A DNA stretch of 59,748 bases from Candidatus Thermoplasmatota archaeon (GTDB lineage: Archaea; Thermoplasmatota; SW-10-69-26; JACQPN01; JAJPHT01): contig DATLGO010000110.1 of NCBI GenBank assembly GCA_035540375.1, positions 1-59,748 on the forward strand, read 5' to 3'. A program made the position numbers and the translations under genes. The notes beneath the pieces were generated by a model. The model made no database searches. It was not told the DNA's origin and saw only the letters and a program-made list of their open reading frames with translations. Positions 1 to 9,019 of this stretch are shown piece by piece. Within the stretch, counting starts at the first letter, position 1; each line of letters starts with the position of its first letter.

Positions 1-262
1 GGACGACCCCCGCGACCCCGATCGCGAGCAGGACCGGGACGATGACGAGGGTGAGGCGCCCCGTCCGGCAGGGTCGCGAGGATGGCCTCGCGTCTCTGGA
101 GGAAGAGGAACGCGAGGCCAATGCCGGCCGCGGACCCGGCCGCGAACGTCGTGAGGGCGCTGCGGGCGACGGCCTGCGTCGCCGCGCGCGCGTTGCATGC
201 GCCATCGCCGGGCTCGCGCCAACGCCGCGGCCGCGAAGAGACGGTCGCCGACTGGGTCCGCC
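1..262 (-). pseudogene. Truncated, frameshifted copy of the membrane gene at 4220-4996
   Basis: Read on the minus strand, this segment aligns closely with about 4320-4580, the 3' half of the intact multi-pass membrane protein gene. The shared protein stretch includes ARAATQAVARSALTTFAAGS, followed by an FLFL-type membrane segment. Relative to the intact copy there is one extra base just after the LPD codons (around 65-75), which shifts the hydrophobic VIVPVLLAIGVAGVV segment into another frame. The N-terminal half is absent: homology fades above about 260. The other end runs off the window, so the true 3' end is unseen. It lies directly downstream of a decayed lipoprotein copy, which suggests a segmental duplication that is now degrading. 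Confidence 0.7.
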
Positions 263-308
263 GGTATCCATGTCATGACGACCGTGCTTGAGGGTCGCTC
301 GCGCTGGA

Positions 309-805
309 TCACCCGCCTGGGACGCGGACCTCCACGCTACGCGACGCGAGGTCCACGTCGCGGCAGCTTTGGGTGCAGGCGTGTTCGATGAGGCGGAACT
401 CGAACGCGTAGGTGCCTGCAGAGGGCACCTCGACCGTGAGGTTCCAGGACGGCCAGGCTCCGTCGATGTCCACCACGTCTGTGGTGTGAATCTCAAGCCA
501 CACGTGCACGCGCTGAGCGGCGGGCTCGAGCTTGACGAAGCGAACCCAGTCCACGGTGCCTGGTTCCCGATCGATGAAGTCCCCGGTGGTGGGACCCTCG
601 ACTCGGAACGCGACCGACGTGTTTGCGACGCGGACGACGCTCACATTGAGGCCTTCGCGGTGGCCTTCGACGGCGCGGTACTCCGCCGCGTAGGGGAGGT
701 CCTCACCGGGGGGCGGGGGAAATCGCCACACGCATCCGGCCAAGAGCGCCGCGACGACAACCGAGGCGCCGATGGCCGCGAGGGCTGGGATGAAGGCATG
801 TCCAT
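309..805 (-). pseudogene. Second copy of small lipoprotein gene, N-terminal frame broken
   Basis: From the lipobox-like AALLAGC onward this matches the intact lipoprotein at 1117-1614 along its whole length. Shared stretches include WRFP, PPGEDLP, VEG.REGLNVSVVRV, EPGTV, RVHVWLEI, AWPSWNLTVEVPSAG and a CTQSC pair near the C-terminus. No ATG, GTG or TTG lies in frame upstream of the lipobox. The ATG codons that correspond to the paralogue's start (around 795-805) are in a different frame, so the signal peptide is detached by a frameshift. Homology continues some 30 bases past the stop codon, as expected for DNA-level tandem duplication. It may be a pseudogene or a sequencing error; the neighbouring decay favours a pseudogene. 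Confidence 0.65.
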
Positions 806-859
806 GCGCACGCCCTGCTCCGGCATCACACGACCCACGGTCGGCAGGTTGCGCGGGAA

Positions 860-985
860 CTACCGCAACCCCCTCGCAGTCGGGTTGGTAGTCAACTCGC
901 GGGTCACAGGCACCTCCAAGATCGCTTCCGTCTCGCTGCTCCCGCAGCCCACTGCGCAGTAAGCCTTCGCGATGCGGATCCAGAC
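860..985 (-). pseudogene. 3' fragment of a third lipoprotein copy
   Basis: A short open stretch encodes VWIRIAKAYCAVGC, then SSETEAILEVPVT, and stops soon after. It resembles the C-terminal third of the neighbouring lipoproteins (HVWLEI..., EHACTQSC, ...VEVRVPG), including the paired cysteines and the terminal beta-strand. Nothing of the signal peptide or central domain remains. It lies between the two longer copies, as if an ancestral array of at least three genes is being lost. The similarity is short and divergent, so this is a suggestion rather than a certain homology. Confidence 0.4.
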
Positions 986-1116
986 CCGCTCGGGCTGCCG
1001 AGGGGGGTGGGCCGTGGCGGTCCAGGTCGAGATCAACGGTTCCGGCAACATCACATCCGACGCCACCGGCATCCGTCCCCTCGTGTTGGCCGTGCTTGAC
1101 GGTGGAGCCCGTTGGA

Positions 1117-1614
1117 TCACCCGCCCGGGACGCGGACCTCCACGGTCCGGGAGGCGAGGTCCACGTCACGGCAGCTTTGGGTGCAGGCGTGTTCGATGAG
1201 GCGGAAATCGAACGCGTAGGACCCTGCAGAGGGCACCTCGACCGTGAGGTTCCAGGACGGCCAGGCGTGCTCGCCGACCACATCGGTGGTGAAGATTTCA
1301 AGCCAGACATGCACGCGATCGAAGGCGCGATCGAGCCTGACATACCGAACCCACTCCACGGTGCCTGGCTCCTGGTTGAAGCTGGACCAGGTGGAGGGCC
1401 CCTCGACGAGGAAGGCAACAGACGAGTTCGTGACGCGCACGACGCTGACGTTGAGGCCTTCGCGGCGGCCCTCGACACCGCGGTAGACGGCCTCGAAGGG
1501 GAGATCCTCGCCGGGAGGCTCGGGGAACCGCCACGTGCACCCGGAAACGAGCAACACCGCGACGACTAGCAGCGTGGCCGGGATTGGCCCTTGGTTTCGG
1601 GTGATAGAATGCAA
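1117..1614 (-). CDS. Small secreted lipoprotein, intact member of a tandem family
   Basis: A 165-residue protein with a hydrophobic signal ending in a lipobox (VAVLLVSGC, Cys near residue 26). It should therefore be exported and lipid-anchored on the outer face of the membrane. The mature part is a single all-beta-looking domain with the motifs WRFPEPPGEDLP, REGLNVSVVRV, RVHVWLEI and AWPSWNLTVEV, plus a CTQSC pair that could form a disulfide. I recognise no enzymatic motif. It starts 6 nt after the metalloprotease stop on the same strand, so the two may be co-transcribed. Two degraded paralogues follow it (309-805 and 860-985). Confidence 0.7.
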   Translation of the reverse strand: MHSITRNQGPIPATLLVVAVLLVSGCTWRFPEPPGEDLPFEAVYRGVEGRREGLNVSVVRVTNSSVAFLVEGPSTWSSFNQEPGTVEWVRYVRLDRAFDRVHVWLEIFTTDVVGEHAWPSWNLTVEVPSAGSYAFDFRLIEHACTQSCRDVDLASRTVEVRVPGG

Positions 1615-1620
1615 GTCAGT

Positions 1621-4090
1621 TCACTTGGTCTCCCTGGCATGGCCAGATTGAATCTCGGCATAGGCGTCGTGGTGACGCGCTCGGAGGCGCTCGGTCTCCC
1701 CATATCCGAGGAGCCGCAGCCACGCGCCGTAGGAGGCGGGATCGTCCAGCGTCGCCTCGTCCCCGTGAAGGTGATGCCATGGATCACGGTCTCCCAAGAA
1801 GGGCCCGTTGGCTGCCCAATGCTGAGCGTTGGTTTCTCGCAAACCGGCGCCGATGTCGTTGCTGGGGCCCAAGTTGTAGGACCAGCGCCGCGGGCCGTAA
1901 TCATTCTGCTGGCTCTCCACACGATACCACATGATGTAGTCTTGCTGGTTGTGGTGGTACACATCTGACCTTCCATTATCATCGAGCCCGCGGTCTTGCG
2001 AGGGCTCTATCGTCCCAATGAGGTTGTGGCCGAGTTCGTGGATGAAAGATCGTCGTTGCATGGCGTCCACTTCCCACGGGAAGTACACGTTCATCATGCA
2101 GCCGTGGAAGAGGACGAACATGAAGCCCGGAGCGCTGCCCATGCCTACCGTGCGATCTTCCCACGGGAGAACACCGCACGAGGACTGCATCGAGTCGGCG
2201 ATGAGCGCGTAGTGGAAAACTCCCCGCTTGACCATGGGCATGTTCGTATTGTAATAGCTCTTCCACTGCGACTCAGTGTTGAAGGGCTTCTGATAGGGCA
2301 CCTTGTACCCAACGAAAATGTGGAGCCGGAAGCCCTTGCCTTGGAAGAGATTCTTTGCGATCGTTGCCTGCTCGTCGGTCAGCGCGATCAGGCACCGCCC
2401 GCTTTCGAAGCACTTGTCCATCACGTCCTGCCAAACGTAAATGTCCCGGACGGTCGGCGATGGATACTCGCATGGGCTGCCGCCGTCGCGGCAGAAGATG
2501 GCGTTGCGGTCGTGCATCGGGTACCACTGCGACTCGAGGTAGTCGTTGAGCCCGTCGAAATCGTGGTCGGGGTTGCCGTCGCTCGTGCCCTGGGCCGCTT
2601 CTCGGCATAGAACGAGCCCGTCCTGGTCGACGTCGCGCGTGTCGGCCGTGTGAATGGACTCGGAGGAGGTCGCGGAACCGCCGCGCCCGTCGTTCACGGT
2701 GAGGCGGATGGTGAAGGTGCCGCCGGGGCACGCGTAGGTCTTGGTCTTCGTGGGCCCGCCCGTGGCCGTGGTCCCGTCGCCCCAGACCCAACTGTACGCG
2801 ATTGGGTCGCCGTCGGGATCCCCCGAGCACCCCGCTTCCACACGAACGAGCAAGATTGAATCGAAGTAGGTCTGGAAGCATGCCGTCGGCGCGCGGTTCG
2901 CAGGCGGAGGCGAGCTTCCTGAGTGGCTCACGGAGCAGCTGACGTCGGCACCGCCGGGGCGGTTCGTCGTGCCTTGGACGAGGACGCTGGAGGCAAAGGC
3001 GACGTTGGCGTTCAGCTGCGTCGTGGTGATCGAGCCGGCCGTGAAACCTTCGGTCCCTCCCGTGTTGAAGGGCGGCGTGTCGGTCGGGTTCGGCAGGAGA
3101 TAGTACGTCGTGGACCACGCGTTGGACTGCCAGTGGATCCACGCCCCACCGTCGACGCGAAGGCGGTACCACTGACCATACGACGTGGTCCCCGTATAGG
3201 CAAACTGCGTGAGCGTTCCCGAGCCGGACGCGCTCCAGATGGTCGTCCACGCGCCGTCGGTGTCCGCCGGCGTATACGTGGCAGACGTGGCAAGGTGCAC
3301 GGTGCCCGATACGGGGGCCGGCGACGGCCCGGATGACGTCACGGCCGTGTAGCTCGTGGTCGTCGAGGGGTTCCGGTTCGTCGTCCCTTCGACCCGCACG
3401 CTCGAGGTGTATGCGAGGTTCGCGTCCGTCGGCGTCGTGGTGATGGAACCGGCAGTGAAACCGTCGGTGCTGGGCGTATTGTACGGGGCGGTGTTCATCG
3501 GGTTGGGCTGGAGATAGTACGTCGTGGACCCCGCGTTGGACTGCCAATGGATCCACGCCCCGCCGTCGATCTGGATCCGGTACCATTGGCCGTACGACGT
3601 GGTGCCGGTGTAGCTGAAGCGGGTGAGGGTGCCGGAGCCCGTCGTGCTCCACATGAGCGACCAGCCGGGGTCCGAATCGGGAGGCGCAACGGTCTCCGCC
3701 CTATTCAACGTGGCACTGCCCGAGTCCGTGCCCATAGGAGAAACTGAGACCTCCTCACCCTCCTCGGAATCCTCGCCCGATCCCCGCCTCACCGCGCTCA
3801 GGGTGGCGTCGAGCGAGCCGAGGGAGTCGTTGGTCGCGTGCACGAGTCCGGTGTCATGAGCCGAACCCGGTGCGCGGTCGTCCTGCGAATCGCTCACGTC
3901 CGCGGAATGGCTGTCATTGTGTGTGTGTGTGTGTGTGTGTTCGCGTATCCGGCCTGCCTGCGTACTCCGTCGCTGGCTCTTGGGCCGTGCCGTCCTCGGC
4001 CGATTCGGCGAGGACGAACCCCGGTAGCCCGGGGGCAATCAGAGCGGCCACCACGATCCACGATCTGATCCTTGTCCAACTGCCTCCCAT
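1621..4090 (-). CDS. Secreted zinc metalloprotease with duplicated domains and PKD domain, interrupted by a dinucleotide tract
   Basis: The signal peptide begins at the ATG at 4090: MGGSWTRIRSW, then IVVAALIAPGLPGFVLA, with cleavage expected after it. About 50 codons in, the reading frame enters a TG-dinucleotide tract (Thr-His repeats). As sequenced it stops at 3914, giving a 58-residue peptide. The rest, about 770 residues, is open in the next frame from the tract to 1621. It contains two ~100-residue repeats (about 2960-3675) sharing GTTSYGQWYR and GGAWIHWQSN, a PKD domain (DGDPIAYSWVWGDG) and a calcium-like Asp-rich stretch. The protease domain follows, with HELGHNLIG at 2015-2040 and a possible Met-turn (DYIMWYR). 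Gain of one TG unit or loss of two fuses signal and enzyme. Phase variation or an assembly slip could explain the break. Confidence 0.75.
3918..3940. repeat. TG dinucleotide microsatellite, 11.5 units
   Basis: An uninterrupted 23-base TG/AC tract inside the 5' part of the metalloprotease gene. No other such tract is apparent in this GC-rich window. It lies exactly where the signal-peptide frame and the mature-protein frame part. Tract length modulo 3 therefore decides whether an exported protease is made. Confidence 0.95.
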
Positions 4091-4219
4091 GGCATGACAG
4101 AAGCACGCCACCCGGACATGTACGTTTCGTTGCGACTGAGTATGGCACCTGCTCCGCTGGCTTGGAGACTGCGCTCGACGGTCGGGCCGGCCTCGCACGG
4201 CGCCAGTTCCTCGACGTGG

Positions 4220-4996
4220 TCAAGGGGACCCGGGAGGACGCGGGACTTCGGGAGCGTCTTTCCCCCGGGGCGCGAACAGCGCCGCCCGGCGCCCGTCGAG
4301 CCCCCGCCCCCGGGCGAAGGCGAGGACGACGCCCGCGACGCCGATCGCGAGGAGCACGGGGACGATCACGAGGTTGAGGCGCGCGTCCGGGAGGACCGCG
4401 AGGATGGCATCGCGCCCTTCGAGGAAGAGGAGGGCGAGGACGAGGCCCGCGCCCGACCCGGCCGCGAACGTCGTGAGCGCGCTCCGGGCGACGGCCTGCG
4501 TCGCCGCGCGGGCCTCGGTCGCCGCGACCCCGCGTTCGCGCCAGCGCGCGGCCGCCGCGAAGAGGCCTTCCCCGATCGCGTAGGCGCCCGCGGCCGTGAC
4601 GAGGAGCGCGGCCGCGACCCACACCGCGAAGTCGGGCTCGCCGCCCGGAAAGAGGCCGCTCAGGGGCGAGGGCCCGAACTGCTGCAGGACCTTCACCCAC
4701 TGGAGGCGCGTGTACCCGTACCCCATGAGGAAGATGGCGCCGACCGTGACGGTGCGGTAGAGCGCGACGCGGCGCGTCGAGAGCATCGCGAGCGCGGCGG
4801 CCGTGAGCGTCCCCGTGAGGACGAGCGTGGGCGCGTACCCCAGGGGGGAGCGGTCGAGAGGCCCGAGCGGCACGCGCGGGAACGACTCGATGAGCCGGAA
4901 CGATCCGATCGCGAGGGCGAGCGCGAGGACGAGCGCCGCGGCGACCGCGACGGCGACGACGCGGAGGACGAACGGCGCGGGGACCGCGACCTTCAT
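4220..4996 (-). CDS. Multi-pass membrane protein, last gene of the MoxR/DUF58 operon
   Basis: A 258-residue hydrophobic protein starting at an ATG that overlaps the DUF58 stop (ATGA), which indicates translational coupling. Membrane segments are visible near residues 8-30, 55-75, 80-95, 125-145, 175-195 and 210-230, with Arg-rich loops between them and a charged C-tail (RGKDAPEVPRPPGSP). Haloarchaeal MoxR-DUF58 operons commonly end with poorly characterised membrane proteins, and this could be their counterpart, but I cannot name a family from sequence alone. A truncated duplicate of its 3' half sits at 1-262. Confidence 0.75.
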   Translation of the reverse strand: MKVAVPAPFVLRVVAVAVAAALVLALALAIGSFRLIESFPRVPLGPLDRSPLGYAPTLVLTGTLTAAALAMLSTRRVALYRTVTVGAIFLMGYGYTRLQWVKVLQQFGPSPLSGLFPGGEPDFAVWVAAALLVTAAGAYAIGEGLFAAAARWRERGVAATEARAATQAVARSALTTFAAGSGAGLVLALLFLEGRDAILAVLPDARLNLVIVPVLLAIGVAGVVLAFARGRGLDGRRAALFAPRGKDAPEVPRPPGSP

Positions 4997-6318
4997 CGCG
5001 CGACCCCCGGGCGCGCGGTGCCGCTGAGGAGCACCGCTTCGATGGTCTGCCGCGAAGGGTCCCACTCGACGACGCTCGCGCCGATGCGACGAAGGCGCTG
5101 GATGCGCGGACGCTCGGCGCGCGCGAGGAGCGCGGCGACGTCGCGACCGTACTCCTTCGGGCTCGGGATGAGCGTGTGGACCGTCGGCGAGACGACGAGC
5201 ACGGGGAGGCGTCGGCGGCGCCGGCCCACGAGCGCGCGCAGGCGCTTCACGGCCGCGAACTCGGGTTCGTCCGCGCGGCCCGCGCGCGTCACGATGACGA
5301 TGAGCGGCCGGTCGGTGACGAGGTGCCGGTGGCAGCGGTCGAGCGCGCCCGCGAGCCCCTCGCGCGGCGGCTGCGGCGAGAGCGCGGTGAAGGCGCGCTG
5401 GAGCTTGAGGAGCTGCTTGCGCCCCACTTCAGGATAAAAGAAGTCGCGGCCCGTGCCGTTGTAGACGTACGCGCCGAGGCTGTAACCGCGGTCGAGGAAG
5501 AACTGCGCGATGCCCTGCGCCGCCTTGACGGATTCCTCGAACGCGTTCACGACGGTGTTGCCGACCTCCATGTAGTCGGCCGTGTCGAGAAGCAGCCACA
5601 CCGCCTTCTTGCCTTCCTTCTCGTACTCGTTCACGAGCGGCGCTTCGGACCCGTCGAGGACGCCGGGCCTGCGCGCGGTCGCCTTCCAGTTGATCGACTT
5701 CACGGGGTCGCCGTACGTCATCGCGCGGATCTCGCGGAACTCGCTCGTGCGGATGCCGAGCGTCGCGCGATCGTTCTCGGGGGCAAGCTGCTTCGCGAAG
5801 CCCTGGGAGGATCGCACGCGGCGCACAGGCGACGGCTTCGGGCGCACCTCGAGGGCGAGCGGCTCGCCGATCTCGCCTGCGGTCGGTCCGCGGATCCCGG
5901 GCCCGTGGACGCTTTCCACCCGGAGGGGCGGGAGCACGTACATGCCTCGGCGCGTCGCGCGCATCGTGAAGACGTGCCGCCCTTCGAGACGACCGGCCTC
6001 CTTCACCGCGACGTGGAGGTTCGAGCCCTCGACGAGGTCGAAGAAGTCAGGGAGCTTCTGGTGGAACTCGAGGACGCCGCGGCCTCCCGAAGCCGTGTAG
6101 CGGATCTCGACCTCGACGAGGTCGCCCGCGCGCGGCGTCGCGGAGGAGAGGCTCACGCGCGCGGTGACGCCGTGCGGGTTGTCGACGAGGAGGCCCGCGA
6201 AGAGGGCGAGGAGCGGGGCGAGGCCGGCTGCGAGGTAGAGGAGGTTGCCCGCGGCGAGGCCCGCGGCGAGGAGCGCGAGCGCCGCGACGAGGATGGTGAG
6301 GCCCGCCCGCGTCAGCAT
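4993..6318 (-). CDS. DUF58 domain protein (vWA-like, MoxR-associated)
   Basis: A 441-residue protein with two membrane helices at the N-terminus (residues 5-45), then a beta-rich region. The DUF58 signature REIRAMTYGDPVKSINWKA lies around residues 200-215. The C-terminal half resembles a vWA fold (WLLLDTADYM) but lacks a complete MIDAS DxSxS, which is usual for DUF58. The family accompanies MoxR AAA+ ATPases and is thought to act in chaperone-like assembly or maturation of envelope or secreted complexes. A GGAGG Shine-Dalgarno sequence follows the MoxR stop codon and lies about 8 nt before this ATG, and the downstream membrane gene overlaps by 4 nt. The operon assignment is secure; the substrate is unknown. 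Confidence 0.92.
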   Translation of the reverse strand: MLTRAGLTILVAALALLAAGLAAGNLLYLAAGLAPLLALFAGLLVDNPHGVTARVSLSSATPRAGDLVEVEIRYTASGGRGVLEFHQKLPDFFDLVEGSNLHVAVKEAGRLEGRHVFTMRATRRGMYVLPPLRVESVHGPGIRGPTAGEIGEPLALEVRPKPSPVRRVRSSQGFAKQLAPENDRATLGIRTSEFREIRAMTYGDPVKSINWKATARRPGVLDGSEAPLVNEYEKEGKKAVWLLLDTADYMEVGNTVVNAFEESVKAAQGIAQFFLDRGYSLGAYVYNGTGRDFFYPEVGRKQLLKLQRAFTALSPQPPREGLAGALDRCHRHLVTDRPLIVIVTRAGRADEPEFAAVKRLRALVGRRRRRLPVLVVSPTVHTLIPSPKEYGRDVAALLARAERPRIQRLRRIGASVVEWDPSRQTIEAVLLSGTARPGVAR

Positions 6319-6331
6319 CGCTCGACCCTCC

Positions 6332-7369
6332 TCAGGCGGCAGATCCCCCGCTGTCCTTCCAGCGGAACGTCGTCGGGATCGGCACGTTCGCGACGACCTC
6401 GGAGACGATCCGTTCGGGACGCGTGCCCTCGATGATCTCGTCGAGATCGAGGATCGTGCGGTGCGCGAGCGCGTCCACCGCGAAGGTCTTGACGTCGTCA
6501 GGCACGACGAAATCGCGACCGTTCACGACGGCGAAGGCGCGCGAGAGCCGGAGGAGCGCGAGCGAGCCGCGCGGCGATGGGCCGACCTCGACCTTCGGGT
6601 GCGCGCGGATGCCGCGCACGATCTGGCCGATGTAGTCGAGCAGCTGGTCGTGGATGTAGACACGCGTCTCGACGATCGACTGCAGCTCGCGGAACTCCTC
6701 CGCGGAGACGACAGGCTTCAGATCGTCCGTGGGATCGTTCTTCGTCCACGCGATGCGTCGCTTCAGGATCTCGCGCTCGTCCTTGAGCTCCGGCGGGTAA
6801 CCCGTCGAGAGGCGCATGAGGAAGCGGTCCATCTGCGCCTCGGGCAGCGGGTACGTGCCCTCCTGCTCGATCGGGTTCTGCGTCGCGAGCACGAAGAAGG
6901 GGGGCGCGAGCTTGAGCGTCTCGCCCTCGATCGTGACCTGGCGCTCCTCCATCGCCTCGAGGAGCGCGCTTTGCGTCTTCGGGGGCGCTCGGTTGATCTC
7001 GTCCGCGAGAAGCACGTTCGTGAAAACCGGTCCCTTCTGCAGCGTGAAGGCGCCCGTGCGCGGGTTCCACGTCTTCGTGCCGAGGATGTCCGAAGGAAGC
7101 AGGTCGGGCGTGAACTGCACGCGGCTCGACGCGCAGCCGATCGCGCGCGCGAAGACCTTGACGAGCAGCGTCTTGCCGAGGCCCGGGTAGTCCTCGAAGA
7201 GGACGTGGCCGTCGGAGAGCGCGCCGGCGAGAAGCTTCCTCAGGATGAGCGGTTGACCCACAAACGTGCGGCCGACGCTTCCGACGACGGTCTCGCACCG
7301 CGCCTTGATGCGGGGCCAATCGGAAGCGGGCGCGACGGGGACGGTCCTTGCGGGATTGTCGGTGCTCAG
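6332..7369 (-). CDS. MoxR-family AAA+ ATPase (CTG start)
   Basis: A 345-residue MoxR ATPase. Walker A is EDYPGLGKT (about residues 59-67), Walker B is VLLADEINRAPP (about 119-130), and sensor 1 is FVLATQNPIEQEGTYPLPEAQ, followed by the MoxR-typical MDRFLMRL. The start is unusual. No ATG, GTG or TTG lies in frame between the upstream gene's stop and the conserved VGQ motif. A CTG at 7369-7367 overlaps the upstream stop as CTGA, exactly like the ATGA overlap used later in this operon, and GGTGA lies 4 nt before it. The protein presumably remodels or inserts cofactors into partners together with the DUF58 protein and the membrane proteins encoded on either side. Confidence 0.92.
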   Translation of the reverse strand: MSTDNPARTVPVAPASDWPRIKARCETVVGSVGRTFVGQPLILRKLLAGALSDGHVLFEDYPGLGKTLLVKVFARAIGCASSRVQFTPDLLPSDILGTKTWNPRTGAFTLQKGPVFTNVLLADEINRAPPKTQSALLEAMEERQVTIEGETLKLAPPFFVLATQNPIEQEGTYPLPEAQMDRFLMRLSTGYPPELKDEREILKRRIAWTKNDPTDDLKPVVSAEEFRELQSIVETRVYIHDQLLDYIGQIVRGIRAHPKVEVGPSPRGSLALLRLSRAFAVVNGRDFVVPDDVKTFAVDALAHRTILDLDEIIEGTRPERIVSEVVANVPIPTTFRWKDSGGSAA

Positions 7370-9003
7370 CGCGTCACCAGCCTGTCCATGACGGCGCGGT
7401 GCGCGTCCAGCCGGCGGCTGCGACGCGCGGTCTCCTCCGACTCGACCCTCGGCCGAGCGGACCGGGCCGCCGTCCAGAGGATCGCGTAGGAGATGAAAAG
7501 CCCTCCGAGAAAGGCGCCGAGCGGCCCCTGCACGTGCTCGAGCGCGGCGAGGAACCCGCTCGGGACGACGCCGACCGCGACGAGCCAGGAGACGGCCGAC
7601 GCAAGCGGCACGTAGAGCACGAGCACCATGACGGCGACGAGCGTGGCGCGGCGCCGGGTGAGCGCTTCGCGCTTTGCGAGCGTCTCCAGCCGGGGCGGCC
7701 CAGGGGGCCACGTGTTGTTCGCGAGCCTCCGCCGCATGCGCAGGGCTTCCGCGACGGGGACGGCGGTGACGGCGAGGACGACGCCCCCGGCGATCGCGAG
7801 GAAGAGAAGGGGAGGCGCGCCGCCCGTGATCTCGACGACCGCCTGCCATGCGCCGATCGCGACGAGCGCTGAGCCTCCGAGGCCGAAGGCGAGCAGCGCC
7901 TCGACGCTCGCCGCGGCCCGCGCCTCGTCCTGGTAGCGATAGACCGCGAATCCCGCGACCGCGATCCCGAGCGCGACCCCGGCCGGCGTCCATTCGAGCA
8001 GGAGGAGGACGAAGAGGGCCGCCCCTGCGGCCTGCGCGAGCGCCGCCATGACGAGGGCCGCGAGGGGGATCGCGGGCGGCGCAGGAGGCTCCCGGAAGCG
8101 CGCGATCGCGCCGAGGTCGTCGTGGTCGGGCTCGACGCCGGCCACCTGCGCGACGACCTCGCGGTACGTTTCCGCGCCTTCGCCGCGTTCGACGAAGTCC
8201 TCGACCACGCGCGCGAGGCGATCGTACGACGCCTCGGACCGGGGATCGAGCTTCGAGACGTGGCGGCGGCGCTCGGAGGCGGTCGGCGATTCGGAGAGAT
8301 CCTTCTTGATGAGGTTGCGGAGGCGCGCGAGGACCGCGCCGAAGAGGATCATGCCGAACGAGAACTCGACCATCCCGAACATCGGGACGTTCTCGCTGAT
8401 CCAGGGTCGCGCCGCGAAATAGGCGACGAGGATGCCCGCGAAGAGCGCGTTCCGCGCGAGGTTCTGCTTCAGCCACGCCGCGAATCCGTGGGCTCGCTTG
8501 TCGCTTTCCGAAGCCGTGTAAGCGAGGACGACGCGCAGGACCCAGAAGACGTAGAGCAGCGCCGCGCCCGCCATGAGCTGCGGAGCGGCCGGGATGACGT
8601 CCTGGACGTCCTCGTACACGAGCCAACCGCCGAGGCCCGCGAGCGCGACGCCCGCGAGCACGAGACCGAACCCGAGGCCTCCCTTCTCCGACTTGACGCG
8701 CCGCCGCGCCGCGTGGAGCGCGAAGCCCGCGAGCACGAGACCGACGGCGGGCGGGTTCACGCCGAGCGCGCTTCCCGCGCCGAGGCCCACGAGGAAACCG
8801 GCGAGGCCGCGGACGACGGCCGCGATGATCTCCGCGCGCGCGCCGCCGACGCGTTTGTATCGCACGACGAGCGCGACCGCGTAGAGGAATCCGATGAGGC
8901 CGACCGCGATCATCGCGGGGCCATTCGCCGACGCGACGAATGCGAGAACGAACGTGGCCGCGGCGACGAGCGTGAGCGACGACAGGAAGCGGCCGCGCGT
9001 CAT
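7366..9003 (-). CDS. Large polytopic membrane protein of the MoxR operon
   Basis: About 545 residues from the ATG at 9003 (MTRGRFLSSL); an alternative ATG at 9048 would overlap the previous gene by 29 nt. The N-terminal half has roughly eight hydrophobic helices. A charged cytoplasmic region follows (KKDLSESPTASERRRHVS, YDRLARVVEDFVERG), then further helices, ending in a basic tail (ARRSRRLDAHRAVMDRLVTR). No catalytic motif is seen. The central soluble part has the look of the interaction segments of DUF4129- or DUF7519-type proteins found with MoxR/DUF58, but the family cannot be assigned by eye. It is translationally coupled to the ATPase gene downstream. Confidence 0.75.
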   Translation of the reverse strand: MTRGRFLSSLTLVAAATFVLAFVASANGPAMIAVGLIGFLYAVALVVRYKRVGGARAEIIAAVVRGLAGFLVGLGAGSALGVNPPAVGLVLAGFALHAARRRVKSEKGGLGFGLVLAGVALAGLGGWLVYEDVQDVIPAAPQLMAGAALLYVFWVLRVVLAYTASESDKRAHGFAAWLKQNLARNALFAGILVAYFAARPWISENVPMFGMVEFSFGMILFGAVLARLRNLIKKDLSESPTASERRRHVSKLDPRSEASYDRLARVVEDFVERGEGAETYREVVAQVAGVEPDHDDLGAIARFREPPAPPAIPLAALVMAALAQAAGAALFVLLLLEWTPAGVALGIAVAGFAVYRYQDEARAAASVEALLAFGLGGSALVAIGAWQAVVEITGGAPPLLFLAIAGGVVLAVTAVPVAEALRMRRRLANNTWPPGPPRLETLAKREALTRRRATLVAVMVLVLYVPLASAVSWLVAVGVVPSGFLAALEHVQGPLGAFLGGLFISYAILWTAARSARPRVESEETARRSRRLDAHRAVMDRLVTR

Positions 9004-9019
9004 CGGCGGCGCGCCCGTC

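Noticed and set aside
1244-1540. Several overlapping small frames within the lipoprotein gene
   Set aside because: All are alternate-frame shadows of the lipoprotein, which carries the signal peptide and paralogous copies.
3838-4097. Short plus-strand frames with Cys-Val repeats over the TG tract
   Set aside because: They only translate the microsatellite on the other strand; the minus strand carries the signal peptide and protease.
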